Shown here in pieces: positions 36,441 through 49,698 of a stretch of 64,000 nucleotides of DNA (positions are counted from its first letter, which is position 1; each line of letters starts with the position of its first letter). The position numbers and the translations under genes are program-made. The notes below the pieces were generated by a model, which was not told where the DNA came from, ran no database searches, and worked only from the letters and a program-made list of their open reading frames with translations. Source of the stretch: Citrus sinensis (Eukaryota > Streptophyta > Magnoliopsida > Sapindales > Rutaceae); assembly GCF_022201045.2 (NCBI RefSeq), contig NC_068558.1, forward strand, positions 6,167,501-6,231,500, written 5' to 3'.

Positions 36441-37282
36441 GATGAAGTTATTTGAACCCACTAAAATACTATCTAAATCCAATTACTTATTAAACTCATT
36501 ACTAAATTTAAAAATTTAAAAATTTAAAAATATACTTTATAAGCTCACTTAAATACCTAATATACCCCTCGTTAAACTAAATTCTTTGTACAACATTATT
36601 TACTGGAAAAACAATGGAACAATGAGAGTTCTTTTTTATTTTCTTTTTAGCTGATAGACTGAAGCACTGAAAATGTATAATCGCATCCTCTGTTTCTTCC
36701 TGCCCAGGTGCGCTGCAATTTGGTTTTTTTTTTAGCCGAAAAGTTTTTTTTTTATTAAAAAATTTAAGAGTACACCACGAATTAAATTAACTTATTATCA
36801 TTTGGATCTCAAAATTTTAGGATGCTTCAAAATTTTGATTGAAACAAATTGCATCGTTCTACTAAGAAAAATAAAACATATGAAACTATAAGAGATTATT
36901 GTTATTGTTTTTATTTTTTTATGAATTGGATTCTAAATAGATTTGATTCAAAAGGAAGAATAAATTTAATAAAATTCAGTATCACCCTCTTGTATACCCA
37001 AATTACTATAACAAGAAACAAACAAAACTTGGAAAAGGCTCAACTTTGGATGATGGATGAACTTATTAAAAAATTTGTTACGCTTGTTCACTCTCTACAG
37101 AAGAAGAAAATAAGCACACTTTGATTGAGTTTTGCGATGGGTTCAAAAAGTGAGCAAAAGTAAACTAATTTTATATAATTATTGTTTGTCTATAATAGTA
37201 ATTTAGATTATGTGTAATTATGTAATAAAATTATTAATAGAAAAGTGGATTTGAAGAGTGATTTGGTGGGTTCGAATATCCT
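36441..37282. mobile_element. TIR element without coding capacity (~840 bp)
   Basis: The left end (gttatttgaacccactaaaa, then atctaaatccaa) is matched inverted by the right end (gtggatttgaagagtg, then ttggtgggttcgaatatcc). The imperfect TIRs are about 60 bp. The target duplication was not resolved. The interior 91-codon frame at 36849-37124 is low in complexity and not transposase-like. Related ends occur near 25270 and 25383. Confidence 0.55.
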
Positions 37283-37767
37283 CACCCTAATTTAATTGAA
37301 GCTTAATAATAAGAGTTATCTCATCTGTCATAAATTCAATCTATTTTATGAGGATGGTAAGTGAAAAAAGAGAAAAAAAAATGCAAACAAACAGAACAAA
37401 GATGGGAAAAGGGCACGTTTGGTATTAAAATAAAAATAATAAAAATAGGGGTTTTATGAGAATTTTAAAGGGACCTTAAAAGTTCCACTCTCATACTAAT
37501 AAAGTATTATTGATACGATATTATTGATACATTATTTTAAAATAAAAATTATTGAAGTTAAAGTAATTTTTGAATAATTTGGAACTTTACTTATAGGCAT
37601 AAAATAGTCAAATTAATCTTATGTTAAGCAATGTTAGAGGTGAAATATAATAAAAGATCTGAATAAAAAATTAGAAAGGATTTAAATTATTAATTATTCA
37701 AACTTCTTACTTTACATATTTAAATTTTCTTAAAATATTCTAAACTTGTTGTGATGTGGGGTGCTTT

Positions 37768-38555
37768 ACAAAAGGGAAAAAACTCTTTTTATCCCTAAAT
37801 TTTAATGTAATAACTCATTTCATCCATACTTTTCAAACAATAACCTAAAATATTATTCTGTTAACTCATCGTTAGTGTAAAGCCGTTAATTAGTAATTCA
37901 TTGGGGACAAAATATGATATTTCATTAAAGTGATACAAACTATATTAAAATATTTTTTTTACACAATTAAATAACACTACAAAGTACGCAAAATTAATTA
38001 ATTTTTCTTAAATGAAATCAACGATGATATAGTTTGATATAGCCATAAGGAACAAACTGTAATTAACACAATATCTTTAAATCATTAGAAGAAAAACTCA
38101 AAAATACCATCAATTTTTATGTGTTTGCAAGTGTTGAATATCTTCTTTATCTTTAACTCAATTCAAACCATTTTATAGTGCAATTAGAGAGTATACTTAT
38201 ATGAATAAGAAAATTATGATATTTTTGGTACTTAGACCTAGGGTTTATAAGGATTTCATGCCGCCAAAATAGAAGAGTGAAAAAAGAATTGTTTGGAATA
38301 AAAAAATTTCACCTTTTTCGGTATTTCGTATTTAGTGGGATTAGATAAAATCATTTTTAGTTATATGTCAACTTTTATTTATTTTTCTAATTTTTTCTTT
38401 GATGGAAAATCATTTTTTACCCTGACTGAATTACTAACAAACAACATTCAACTAACGGTGAGTTAACAGAAGGATGTTTTGGGCTATTGTTTAAAAAATA
38501 AGGATAAAATGGACTATTGTATGAAACCCTAAGGATGAGAATGATTTTTTTCTTT
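37768..38555. mobile_element. Long-TIR element (~790 bp), Mutator-like MITE
   Basis: The left ~110 bp (aaaagggaaaaaactc, then caataacctaaaatatt, then ctgttaactcatcgttag) is matched inverted by the right ~110 bp (ctaacggtgagttaacag, then ggatgttttgggctattg, then tttttcttttac). There is no transposase frame. The target duplication is unresolved because the edges are A/T-rich. Confidence 0.7.
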
Positions 38556-40043
38556 TACAAAAATATTAAGGTAAAAATAACATCACCCAAATTTAAAATA
38601 TTATTTAATTTTAATTTTTTTTTTCATTCTTACGTATATATGATAAACGCAACTCCATATGCATACTGAGATTTAAGGTCCATCAAAATTGAAAGAAAAT
38701 ATTCGTAAAAATAATGAATTTTGGTTTGATTGAAATATCAAATATACATCTTGATGTACATCACATTGACGCTAAATAAGATTACATGTAAAGAAAGATA
38801 AAATTTCGCGTAATCTTTAATGTTGATAAAATTGTGGTTTTAATGATCTATATATGTTATTGAAATAAATTTTTAATGATCGAGTTTACTGTATCCAAGG
38901 TGTTATTGTATCTGAAGTGTAAGGAATATCATCCATAATAATCATCAGGAGTAAATTTTTAATATTTTTCACCAACGTGACTTAATATTTTTGTTGAATG
39001 CTGAAACTTTTCACATGTTAACATGCTATACAACATAATAAATAAAATTGTTGAAATTAATTTAATACACTCAATTAAAATTGAATTGAATATTCTCATC
39101 TATCAATATTTGATGATTTTTAAAATTATTATAATTTAGTGTTGAATTAAATTTTTACTGAGTACTAAATTTATGATCAAAATTATTTTTTTAATTTTTT
39201 TACATTTATATTATTATATCAACCATTAATCCAATAATCGATAAAAATGTAACTCAATGTTATATTTTTATTCTTTAAAAGAATCATAAATGTAAAAAAT
39301 TTACAAAAATCAATCGATTAAATAATAAGCAATTCTCTTGACATTACTTCAGAACAATCACTTCCATATCATGTTGATCAAATAACAATGTTATAGTCTT
39401 TTTTTTTCCTCTCCCTCGCTCTCTCGAAATAAGCATGTTGGAGATAATAAAACCAAATATAATAAAATTAGAGATTGTTATTTTACATGATAATGTAACA
39501 GATATGATTATATAACAGTCGATTGAATAAAAATTCAACAGATATAAAAGTATAAGATAATAAAATTATGTTATTTTTACGACTGCTACATAATCACATA
39601 TGTTACATGATTATATAATATAACAAAAGCCATAAAATTATTGTATGTTCTGTGTTCGCAAAGACCCCTCAGAACAGGTGAAAAAGTCGAATTTAGACAA
39701 AATATTCCAACAAAATTCTCTTAAGGGGTCGCCCATGTTACGACGTTAACGCTGACGGACAGTTGAAGAGGGTTCCGTTAAGTGACTGTTAACAGAAAGG
39801 CACGTGGTCCATCTCGTCTAATCCCCAAATAAAAATTAAATTTAAAACAAAATGGAAATAACAGCCAATACAAACAATAATCAAGTGAGAGGAAGAGGGG
39901 AAAAAAAAATAAAGCGTGTTAATTTTTCTTTCAGTGATTGAATGATTGATCAATCTTTTATAAGATTGGAATAATCGATTTTTATTTTTTTTTGAAAAGG
40001 GAATAATCGAATTTGAATGCATGTGTAGGCTCAAAAGTCGACA
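38556..40043. other. AT-rich intergenic DNA upstream of the hydrolase gene
   Basis: No gene is recognised. The last few hundred bases should contain the promoter and 5' UTR of the hydrolase, but I see no distinctive element. Confidence 0.55.
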
Positions 40044-43000
40044 ATGAAAGGCGTCTTCTCGGCGCCCGGAGATTTTGTCCACTTCAAGTCTCAGGTCCCT
40101 CTTTACAAGATCCCTGTAAGTTTCTCTTCATTTATATCTTTTCGGAACTTTTTTACCATCTTTTATTTATTTACCTTCATTTTTTTTTAACTGGGTATGT
40201 TTTTGTTTGAACTCTAGTTAATCAAGTAGTCGTCTTTATTTGTTCATTGTAACGTGTTAGGGGTTCTTATGGATTTTGCAAAATATTGATGTGAATATGT
40301 TTTCATATTTCTATGTTTGATTGTGGTTTTTGACTTGTTAGCTGGCCACTGTACTGGGCATGCGTTTGTTGGAGCTTTAATGCCTTATTGTAAGTTGATT
40401 AGTACTGAGGATTTGTTTCTGTTGACTGTTATGTTTAAATGTTTTCAATGCTTAGACCTCAATTTTCATAAATTTTGATGTGGTTCTGGTTGTTTGTTGT
40501 TTGATTATGGGTTTTACTTGTTAGTTTGCTATTGTTTATTGCTGATGATTTTGTTCAATTATGATATCTTCTTCTTGACCATGGTGGTTTATGAGTTTTT
40601 ATCTGTATCTCTTTCCTTGTTTGATGCATTGGGTTACTATATTTGGATAATACTGCCAGTTTTGGTGGTAGTACATTTAATTTGTTTATGTTGTTTAGCC
40701 TTGACTTCAGAAAAGTCACTGAGTAGTGAGTATACAACTAGTTGCTTGTTGTTTTATGTGCTTGATTATTGAATCATAATCTTGATCACGCGAGTTTTGA
40801 CTGTCGTGTTAAATACGTCTCCTCAGCTTCAATGAACTGTTTCATCACAAACTGCAGGCATTTGTTCTTAGATGTTAGTTGAGGGGTTGATGAGGGTACA
40901 TTTGGGCTTTTCAAGTCAGCTTGTCTTTGTATTGAGAAAAAAAAAAATCAGCTTGTCATTCTGATTTTCTGATTTTAGTCTTGAAATGTCTGCGTTCTGC
41001 TTAAGGATGACATCTTTAGATTTTGATTCACTTTAATTTATTGACTTAGTGAGTTTACCATGTGAACGTGATGTGGAAGACTTAATTTCTTTTGGCATTT
41101 GATTTACTCATTGGCTCCATTTCTCAATGCTTTTAGAATGCATAATGTTGTGATGATGTCATGTCATGCAGCATAGCTTTTGGGCAGAGGCAGACTATTG
41201 CCTCTAGTGATCAAATTTGAATTCAAATGTTCTTTAAAATTCTGATTTCTTTTAATGTTAATGGATTTGTGATCAAGCTTGAATTTTATGATAAGTTTGT
41301 ATCTCAATTGATTTATAGATTTTTGCTTGGTTGATGTCATTCCTGAAGTAGAAAGAAGCAGCTTGATATTTAAAACTTTACTGGGAGATTATGTCATATT
41401 TTAGCACTGCCCTCAAATTACTTGCTCCTTATAGTGGTACTTTTATCAAATAATGATGTGTCTTATATAGCAACTTCAATTCTTATTTCCCTCTCACTCT
41501 CAGATTGGCACAAAGCAGTGGCGATATTATGATTTTGGCCCAAAAGTAGTTCCTCCACTTATTTGTCTTCCTGGAACGGCAGGGACAGCAGAAGTCTACT
41601 ACAAGCAGATCATGGCTTTGTCCATGAAGGTACTTAATTGGTTCTTATTCTGCTTGCTTTAACACATTTCAGATTGTCCATATCCTCTTTTTGTATTTAT
41701 TTTCTAGGGAAATGCACATTATTTTTCTAAGGTCTAGGTTGCCTTAATTGCAGATGAATTTGTAACAAAACTATGAATACAGCTTAAAATTGTACTCTGT
41801 TACCATAGAAAACTTGTGGTTAGATGCACAACGGTATCTGATAGGTGCCATTTTGGGCAAATTTTCATTCTTGCATTTTTCATTTTTATTTTATTTCGGT
41901 AGCAATAAACAATTTGGATTAATATCATTTCTTTTACCTTTTTAGGTTTATAGCTTTTTTCTCTTTTGCAATTTTTCAGGGTTACCGGGTGATTTCTGTT
42001 GATATTCCACGTGTATGGAATCATCATGAGTGGATTCAAGCATTTGAAAAATTCCTTGATGCCATTGATGTTCATCATGTGAGAATTTAATTCACAGCAT
42101 ATGCTTCTACTGCATCTTTCTCTTTTTGTATCATTTTTCTTGTTTGCTGCAATAAATATCACATGATGCATGAAATGCCTACTTCGTAGCTTGAGAAAAG
42201 AGTTATCTAGATAAGTCAAATATGAAAGTACTCAAAGATTGCAAGTGAGGATTCTAAATGCATATCATGTTGTAATTTCTGCTAAAATAACTGGCATACA
42301 GAGGATCGAAAAATATGTAAAACCCCAAACCCAAAAATTGAAGTGAGATTCATCTGTAATTTCTGTTTTCTACTGCAGCAAATGAATGCACTGACTGATG
42401 GTATAGGAATTATAGCCTATATTCTGCTTGACATGATAATCTCAGTTTTGTTTTCTAAGTGTACAAGTATTTGCACGAATAGCACAATCTGCTTAATCTT
42501 TACTCTGTTTTCACATGCAACTGTACTAGAAGCCTAGGCTAATAAATCATATTAGTTGTTAATTTCATGAGGAAATTACTATATTAGGTCCATGAATGAA
42601 ATATATATTGGTTTCACAATAACTTATTGCGAGCGTAAGGTTTCTCATTTTGTAAGTGTTTGCAATTACTAATCAATAATTAGATGCACCTTTAGTTATA
42701 TTTACAACTTGATTCTATGTTTGGTGACTGATAAATCCATCTCCTACAGATACACCTTTACGGCACATCACTTGGAGGCTTCCTAGCACAACTTTTTGCT
42801 CAGCATCGCCCAAGACGAGTTAGATCATTAGTCTTATCAAATACATTTTTGGATACGCATAGTTTCGCAGCTGCAATGCCATGGGCTCCCATGTATGTTG
42901 TCATATTTCTTCATATTGACTGGGATTTGGAGTAATTGAATTCCTATAATTGTGGTTGTATAGATAAAAACATGTATTTGTATAATTTTCGTTCCCAAAT

Positions 43001-45199
43001 GTTCCACCCCCCCCCCCCCCCCCCCCCCCTCCCCCCATTTTGGCGAGAATCTTGAATGTGGAAATTTTGATAAATTGTTTCTTTTCTAATAATTTTGTCA
43101 AATCACTGTTAGTAGACAATTCAAAACTCTTGCAAAAGTTGTATTTAGTAAAGGTTTGAAAGGATATACGTAAGTTTGATATGGAATTTCCTGTTTAGTT
43201 AATTAGCATTTGTCCTTATTATCTTCAGTGCAGTGGCATATTTGTTACAATTAGAGGGTTTCTTATCATTTGTATCTCTTAGGCATTCTTTTTCCTGATA
43301 TGCCAAACTTGCCTAATGGTGGTATTGCCTCATGCAGTGTTAGTTGGACACCTTCTTTTTTGCTTAAACGATACGTCTTAACAGGAATTCATGATGGCCC
43401 TCATGAACCATTTATTGCAGATTCTGTGGACTTTGTTGTTTGCCAGGTAACTCTGTATTGCCAAAGTTACAAAAAGAACATCCAGAACCTTTCGTACATT
43501 GCAATTTCCTGTAAACAACATAGCAAGTTATAATAAGGTTGTTCTTTCTCAAGTAAAATCTTCAGTTTTCATCATTAAAGATGGGAAATAGGAGCATATC
43601 GGTTGCTTCTGTTTACAGATTTTTGCTGTGCCGTGGGCATTAAGGTTTTGGACTTGCATAATGGTTCTCTATGAAATACTGAGTAGCATTGTAGTAGAAA
43701 GTGCATATCATAGTTACAAAAGGTCTATGAACTTATATTTTGGGTCATTGTTAATTTGAAACTGGCATATATTCATATGGTTTATGAATACTTTTATTTT
43801 CTTGGAAATTGGAATCATCTTACTTTCTTTCACTTTTTCTTTTACTTGTTCTCTGGCCTAGTTTTGGTGTTACATATCCAAGGAAAGTTGTTCCTGTTAT
43901 GTCCACATGCCAAATCATTTCTAGCTTGCCTCCTTCTCCTGTCACTTTCAGTGAAAAAGCTATATGATCTAGAAAAGAACTGCTGAACTCTTTTGACATT
44001 ATCCAGGTAGAAACACTATCAAGAGAAGACTTGGCATCCAGGTTGACTTTGACAGCTGATGCTGCTTCGGTTGGAAATCTTCTGCTTTCAGATTCGCATA
44101 TCACTATAATGGATGTATGTTATCTGAGACTTGTTTGTATTTGTGTGCATGAGACTTTTCAATAATTTCTTTAATTAACTTGCAGCAGGCATACCTTGAA
44201 ATGAAGATTGCATAGTTTAGTTAAGTGGGTGAAACTTGAATTCTCTTTTGAAGAATTCTTATATCCATGAAACAATCTTGCTAAAAGTTTTGAGTTTTGC
44301 ATGTGAAAGTTCATGCATATATTTTAAGAGGAAGGACTCTAGTGCATATGATGTGGGATTGTTTGGACATGACTACATGAACTTTAAAATTTTCTGTGGT
44401 TTAAGTTTTTTGGAGTTTTTAATGATCTGTTATTGCAACATTGGTACTGCTTAACTGGAACCATCTTCTGGAGCTGATGGTGGAAGAAAAGTTTAAGATT
44501 CTGCTGATAGCTTTGTGAATTTTTTTGCCATGGTTGCTTAAGACAAATGACTATTGTGCAACTTCTCAACAACTGAAAGATCAGCTGAGTGAGAGGTATT
44601 CTGGAGCAAGGCAAGCTTACATGAAAACTGGGGGCGAGTTCCCATTTCTTTCACGCCCAGATGAAGTCAATTTGCATCTTCAGGTTTATATAATTCTGTT
44701 TGTTTAGATTATCTTGATGCACAAGTTAGCTGTTCTAGATGCATTTGCTTATTTAAAAACCTGTGTTTTGACCAATATCCATATTGTGCAGCTGCACCTT
44801 AGACGGGTTGGGGTTGAAGCTCGGCCAGACTTGGTCAGAGGCATCTCAAGGGATGGTAGTGGTGGTGATCCTAGTGAAAGCAATGACAGAAAAGAAGATT
44901 CTGACAATCCTCCTCAAGATGATGGAGGAAACTTTGAAAGTCCATCTACAGAAAGTCAGTTACCAGCTCCAGAAAGCTCAGAGCCTCACAGTTTAAATGA
45001 GTTGCCTCTCAGCACTGCAAAATGTTGCTTTGCTGGTCAAGGAGATGCGGTAATCTTGCTGCCATTTCCATTGTTGAGAGAACAAATCACGGTCTCTGAA
45101 ATCCTTTTGCAACTCACTCTAGTAACCTTGGTTCCTCTTTTGGTGGGATGGTTGTACATTACTTCAAAACATTGTTGGAAATCTAAACAATTGATGTAA
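40044..45199 (+). CDS. Maspardin-like alpha/beta hydrolase (SPG21 homologue), eight exons
   Basis: Maspardin-type proteins have an alpha/beta-hydrolase fold and in animals associate with endosomes; the plant function is not established. Exons are 40044-40115, 41504-41629, 41980-42078, 42750-42892, 43338-43446, 44007-44114, 44543-44683 and 44792-45199, giving 401 residues. All introns are GT-AG with consistent phases. The nucleophile elbow is GTSLGG with Ser106. The N-terminal [11 protein letters not shown] and the following [12 protein letters not shown] are maspardin-like. An acidic, Ser/Pro-rich linker in exon 8 precedes a hydrophobic C-terminal stretch ([18 protein letters not shown]) that could be a membrane tail. 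Whether a full catalytic triad exists is unclear. Intron 1 is 1,388 bp, and intron 4 holds a long C-run. Confidence 0.93.
43007..43036. repeat. Homopolymer C tract in intron 4 of the hydrolase
   Basis: 23 consecutive C bases (43007-43029), then T and six more C. Such a run is prone to length change and to assembly error, and its complement could form a G-quadruplex. Confidence 0.9.
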
Positions 45200-47540
45200 G
45201 ACACATTTGCAAATCGTTCTTACTGTAAGTTATACCAGCAATCTGCAAAACTGAGTCAATCTGGGTTTGTCACTGCTTTTTGGAGGAATTGGTGTTTTCA
45301 TTGACCTTGTTGTACATTAATGTTTCATAGTTTTTTAAAAGTTATCGCAAGTTCTGTACATCCTGAATTTTTTAAAAGCATATCGGTTAGGAAATTTGTG
45401 GTGACTAAACCATGTAGCATATGTTTATAAAGTTATTGAACTCCTGTTGTTGAAAGCAGCTCGTTTGTGGAATCTTCTGGCGAATTAGGTTCGTAAAATT
45501 GCTGACCTTCAAATGAAGAACCTTAACAGGTTTGCGAATGCACATGATGTAAACTGCATCAGGATTGATGCTAATTATGAGAGCTACAAGAAGTCAAGCA
45601 GAGTTCTCAGAATTATCCGCGGAAAGGACGAGTGAAACCCTAACTTTAAAGTTGGAGATTAGTAAGTTTTTTTTAAAAAAAAAAATTATTATTATTATTA
45701 TTTTCTTTTTTGGAGAAAAATTGCAAAATACCCCTTTCATTAATTTTTGCAAGACTACAACTTTTTTGGAGAGATAAAGTAACAATAAGTTTAATTTACT
45801 AGTAGAATTACAAGAAAAATCCACTCTCCATTGTAGCACTAGTAAAATCATAAATCTCATAAAAACTTATTGTAGTTCATTGAAACAAAGTTCAAACATT
45901 CATTTTGTTACTGGGTGAAGCCATATTTATTGTAGAATTATGATTCTTTTTTAGGATCATAGAAGCAGAATTGTTAAGCCGATAGACAATCCATTGGTTT
46001 GGCGAAGGGTGTGTAATGTGAGGCTTTAATTGTGGACTTTTGTTCGAGGAATTGGCTGCATAATTTTTAAATAACTTTATTTTATTAGTCACCTAAGTCC
46101 GAATATTGAAGTGGTAGAGGACTTTAAAAAAATGACCTGAACTTTATCAATGCCTCTAGTCTGTACCTTTTAAAATGAATTTTTTACAAAAAAGACAAAA
46201 AGAAGAGGAAAAGATAAGAATTGAATTTTGGTTGATAAAAATGTAATAAACTTCATCGAATATTTCACATTTAAGTTTGTAAATGGAACATATGGCAAGT
46301 TGTTATCATATTTAATGGAATCAATGATGAATGGTAAGGGTCTTTATAAGTTATATTTAATGTAATTTATAATGGGCGAATCACTACTCTCAAAGTTAAG
46401 TAGGACTATAAGGGTAGTGGTTCGAGTCTTCATAAACTCAACCTCCTATAATTAAACAAAAAAATTTGTAGACTTAATCTGTAAGTTTTTATTCCTTACG
46501 AAATGTGAGTGGAGTAAAGATATTTCTTGTTTGTGATGGTCATATGTATTGTAAATATCAGTGTAATGTGAATGTGAATGGAACAGAGACATCCCTCGCT
46601 TGTGAAGATACATCTCTCGTTTGTGAGGGTACATCCCTCGTCTATGAGGGTCATATGTCTAGGCATGTACTTCATAAAATTAATGTAATAATGTAAGTCT
46701 CACTAATATATCTGACTATAAATATCAGTGTAATGTCTGCTCTAATAACAGTTATAAATATCTATATAATAAAATAATTTAATGTGTAATCAGTATTAAA
46801 AAAATAATAATAATTTACAATCTACTAAAAATAAGCCAGACAAGATCCCCACGTACTAGATACTCATTTTTGCATGTTCCTAGTGGGATATAATTAGGCA
46901 AACCCAAATGATAGTATCAGCCACTCTGTCTGAAAAAACACCAGCACATATTTGTACATCAATCCACGTGAATGTATATTTTCTTTAATTGTCCGATTCC
47001 ATCGTGCAGCTCAAGTTATGATTTCGAGTAACACACTTGAATATGGTCGACTTTTAACCATATAAAACCTTGCAAGTTGAAACAGCTATTAAATGTCGCA
47101 AAGCCTAAAGGAACACGACAAATGGTTCTGTAAAGTGCGATTCCAATTCTCAAAAACCAAAATGAAACCCATTTGCAGTTTTGAAAAAGATGCATTCAGT
47201 TTCAGCACTCTTCCAATGGATACTAAAAGAAAAATATGCAATATTTCCAACATTATTTCCGACGGCCACTTCAAATTTTAACGGGTAACCAAGTTTACTT
47301 GCTGCAATTCGAGTTTGGAAGGATGGTCGTCTCTCAGAAATCTTCTAATATAGTTAAGTAATAGGGGAAAAAGGAAAAAATTCCTTTCTTGGTAATAGTA
47401 GTACCTAGGTACCTCCGAAGAGCTGTTCACGAGAAGGTGCAATGAAAGATCAAAATTCTCACAGTTTAATAAACATGAGCATATGCTGAACAACCACCTA
47501 ACCGCAGACATCTTTAAATCTTAACTAAACAGACCGACAT
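45200..47540. other. Intergenic DNA with a small 21-bp repeat
   Basis: The hydrolase 3' UTR occupies the first few hundred bases. Three 21-bp units lie at 46589-46609, 46610-46630 and 46631-46651, each like acatccctcgtttgtgagggt. No gene is supported in the rest. Confidence 0.6.
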
Positions 47541-47936
47541 CATTAGTGGGAAATTACACCAATCTCAAGCCATGAGACAACTATTCACACAAACTGCAAT
47601 GATCAGACTCATTTCATTCCACAAATCATGATGCTATCCAAAACAGTAAGAAACAATAAACAAGCCTATGTCCATTAGTGGGAAATTACACCAATATCAA
47701 GCCATGAGACAACGATTCACACAAAATGCAATGATCAGACTCATTTCTTTCTACAAGTCATGATGCTATCCAAAACAGTAAGAAACAATAAACAAGCCTA
47801 TGTCCATTAGTGGGAAATTACACCAGTCTCAAGCCATGAGACAACTATTCACACAAAATGCAATGATCAGACTCATTTCATTCCACAAATCATGATGCTA
47901 TCCAAAACAGTAAGAAACAATAAACAAGCCTATGTC
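47541..47936. repeat. 132-bp tandem repeat, three copies
   Basis: Units start at 47541, 47673 and 47805 with cattagtgggaaattacacc and are close to identical, with a few substitutions. There are no spacers and the units are far too long for CRISPR. The array lies 3' of the calmodulin-like gene and carries no frame. Confidence 0.93.
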
Positions 47937-49163
47937 CATGCCCATGACAAGTTTGACCAGTTGCATCTTCAGATGAAGGGACATTGAGCCCGACATTGGC
48001 AGAAATCTAATTTTAGAAGCAAAAATGAGTTCAAAATCTAAATTACATTACTACTTAAGACTTAACCTTATATATAAAAAGAATTGAAATCAGACCACCT
48101 TATACACACTCAGACACAAAAGCCTCCACCAGTCCATAGCTAAGCAAATCTTGGCCTGAACAAACGATGCTATGTTTGAACTAGCTTGCTTTAATAAAGG
48201 ATTCCTCATTTAATACTCACATATGGCTCACTTTTTCAGTGAGTGATTCCAGCTCAAGACTGTAGGAACAGACAATGAATTAGAAGATGACCTGCAGAAT
48301 GTTTCACCCATATCATATGTTTTACAAGATCAATGGAAGCTGGTTCAAGGTACTTTTAGGACCACTTCATGAAGCATAGTGTTGAAGGATAGAGATGTTT
48401 TGTGCAGATCCAGAATAGTATTACTATACTGCTTGCGCCTCCATATCACTGGGGATCTCACCAAACAAAACAACTAAGCAGTGCAAACAATCCTTCAAAG
48501 TTTGAAGCTCACTTGTTACCAATAGCATAAAGAGGAGAATATTTAATTATCTTACGAAAAAAAGAGTAGGCCTTCATTTTATTGCCTTGAACACATTTAG
48601 TGCAAAAGAGAAAATACCGTAGGTAAATTCTAATTACATTTTACACAACTACATTATTTCACCTGTCATAAATTGACCAGAATTTATAAGCATGGAAGCT
48701 TCAAAATCTGAAAACCAAAGGAACCTTTATCCATCTATTACTTACAAAGAAAGAAAACAAAAAATCTCACCCCCCTCACGTCACATTATTATTATACAGA
48801 AATAATGAATTTCCAGGAGCATTCACAATCGAAACCAATCTAAAATAGCCCTCAAAATCCAAAGATTATGAGCCTATTACAAACGTGGACAGTAATACAA
48901 TCTGGAACAAAAGCTTAGCATTAATAAACCAATTCATTTCAAGAAACATCTACACATTATATATTACACATAACATCAAAGTTCAGAATGTAAAAAAATA
49001 CCTAACAAAAGGTCAGCATTACTTTCAACAATTCAAGAAATACCATCAAAATCCATCACATTAAAACAGAAAGGTACACAAAACTCAACATTAATTGCAG
49101 AAAACATTAAAAATAAACAGACACCCATTAATCATATCTTAAAGTTGAAGATCCAATCACTGG
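47937..49163. other. Intergenic DNA 3' of the calmodulin-like gene
   Basis: No further gene is recognised. The right part should be the 3' UTR of the minus-strand gene at 49164-49607. Confidence 0.55.
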
Positions 49164-49607
49164 TCACTTGGCCACCATCCTGGCAATAAAATCCTCGTAC
49201 TTGATCTTGCCGTCGGACCCGACATCCACTTCCCGGATCCACTCATCAAACTCGGAAGGCTCCAGCTTCTCCCCAATAGAAGTGAGAATGTGTCGTAGAT
49301 CGGAGACGGAGACGAAGCCGGTGTTATCTTTATCCAGCACTTTGAAGGCGTCACGCAACTGGCGATCGAAGGGCTCAGGTTTCATGTGCTTGGCCATCAG
49401 GTCAAGGAACCGCGGGAAGTCAAAGGGTGCCGTTAGTTTTTCCTCGGAGATTATGGATTTGAGCTGGGCCTGGGTCGGGTTTCCCCCAAGTGACCTCATT
49501 AGGATCCCTAGCTCAGACGGCGCGATCTTTCCGTCACCGTCTGTGTCGAACAATGTGAAGGCTTCCTTCATTGACGAGACCTGGTCGTCGCTCAGATCCT
49601 TTCCCAT
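49164..49607 (-). CDS. Calmodulin-like EF-hand protein, CML13/CML14 type
   Basis: A 147-residue, intronless, calmodulin-sized protein with four EF-hand positions. EF1 is canonical ([12 protein letters not shown], residues 21-32). EF2 is degenerate (about 56-67, no calcium-ligand pattern). EF3 (92-103, [12 protein letters not shown]) ends in Asp where Glu is usual. EF4 (128-139, [12 protein letters not shown]) is also non-standard. So perhaps one site binds Ca2+ well. The start [20 protein letters not shown] and the length match Arabidopsis CML13/14 from memory. Those proteins act as light chains on IQ motifs of myosins and other targets. Its 5' UTR holds a (CT)n run at 49665-49698, which is (GA)n on the coding strand, and a (TTTA)n run at about 49629-49651. 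Confidence 0.95.
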   Translation of the reverse strand: MGKDLSDDQVSSMKEAFTLFDTDGDGKIAPSELGILMRSLGGNPTQAQLKSIISEEKLTAPFDFPRFLDLMAKHMKPEPFDRQLRDAFKVLDKDNTGFVSVSDLRHILTSIGEKLEPSEFDEWIREVDVGSDGKIKYEDFIARMVAK

Positions 49608-49664
49608 TTCCTTTCTCTTTTTTCCTTTTTATTTATTTATTTATTTATTTATTCGGATTTTCAC

Positions 49665-49698
<34 letters not shown>

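Noticed and set aside
46375-46445. ggttcgagtc reads like a tRNA or SINE B box
   Set aside because: No matching A box, no cloverleaf and no poly(A) tail or target duplication could be found.
47541-47936. Regular repeats as a CRISPR array
   Set aside because: Units are 132 bp, adjacent with no unique spacers, and the window is plant nuclear DNA.
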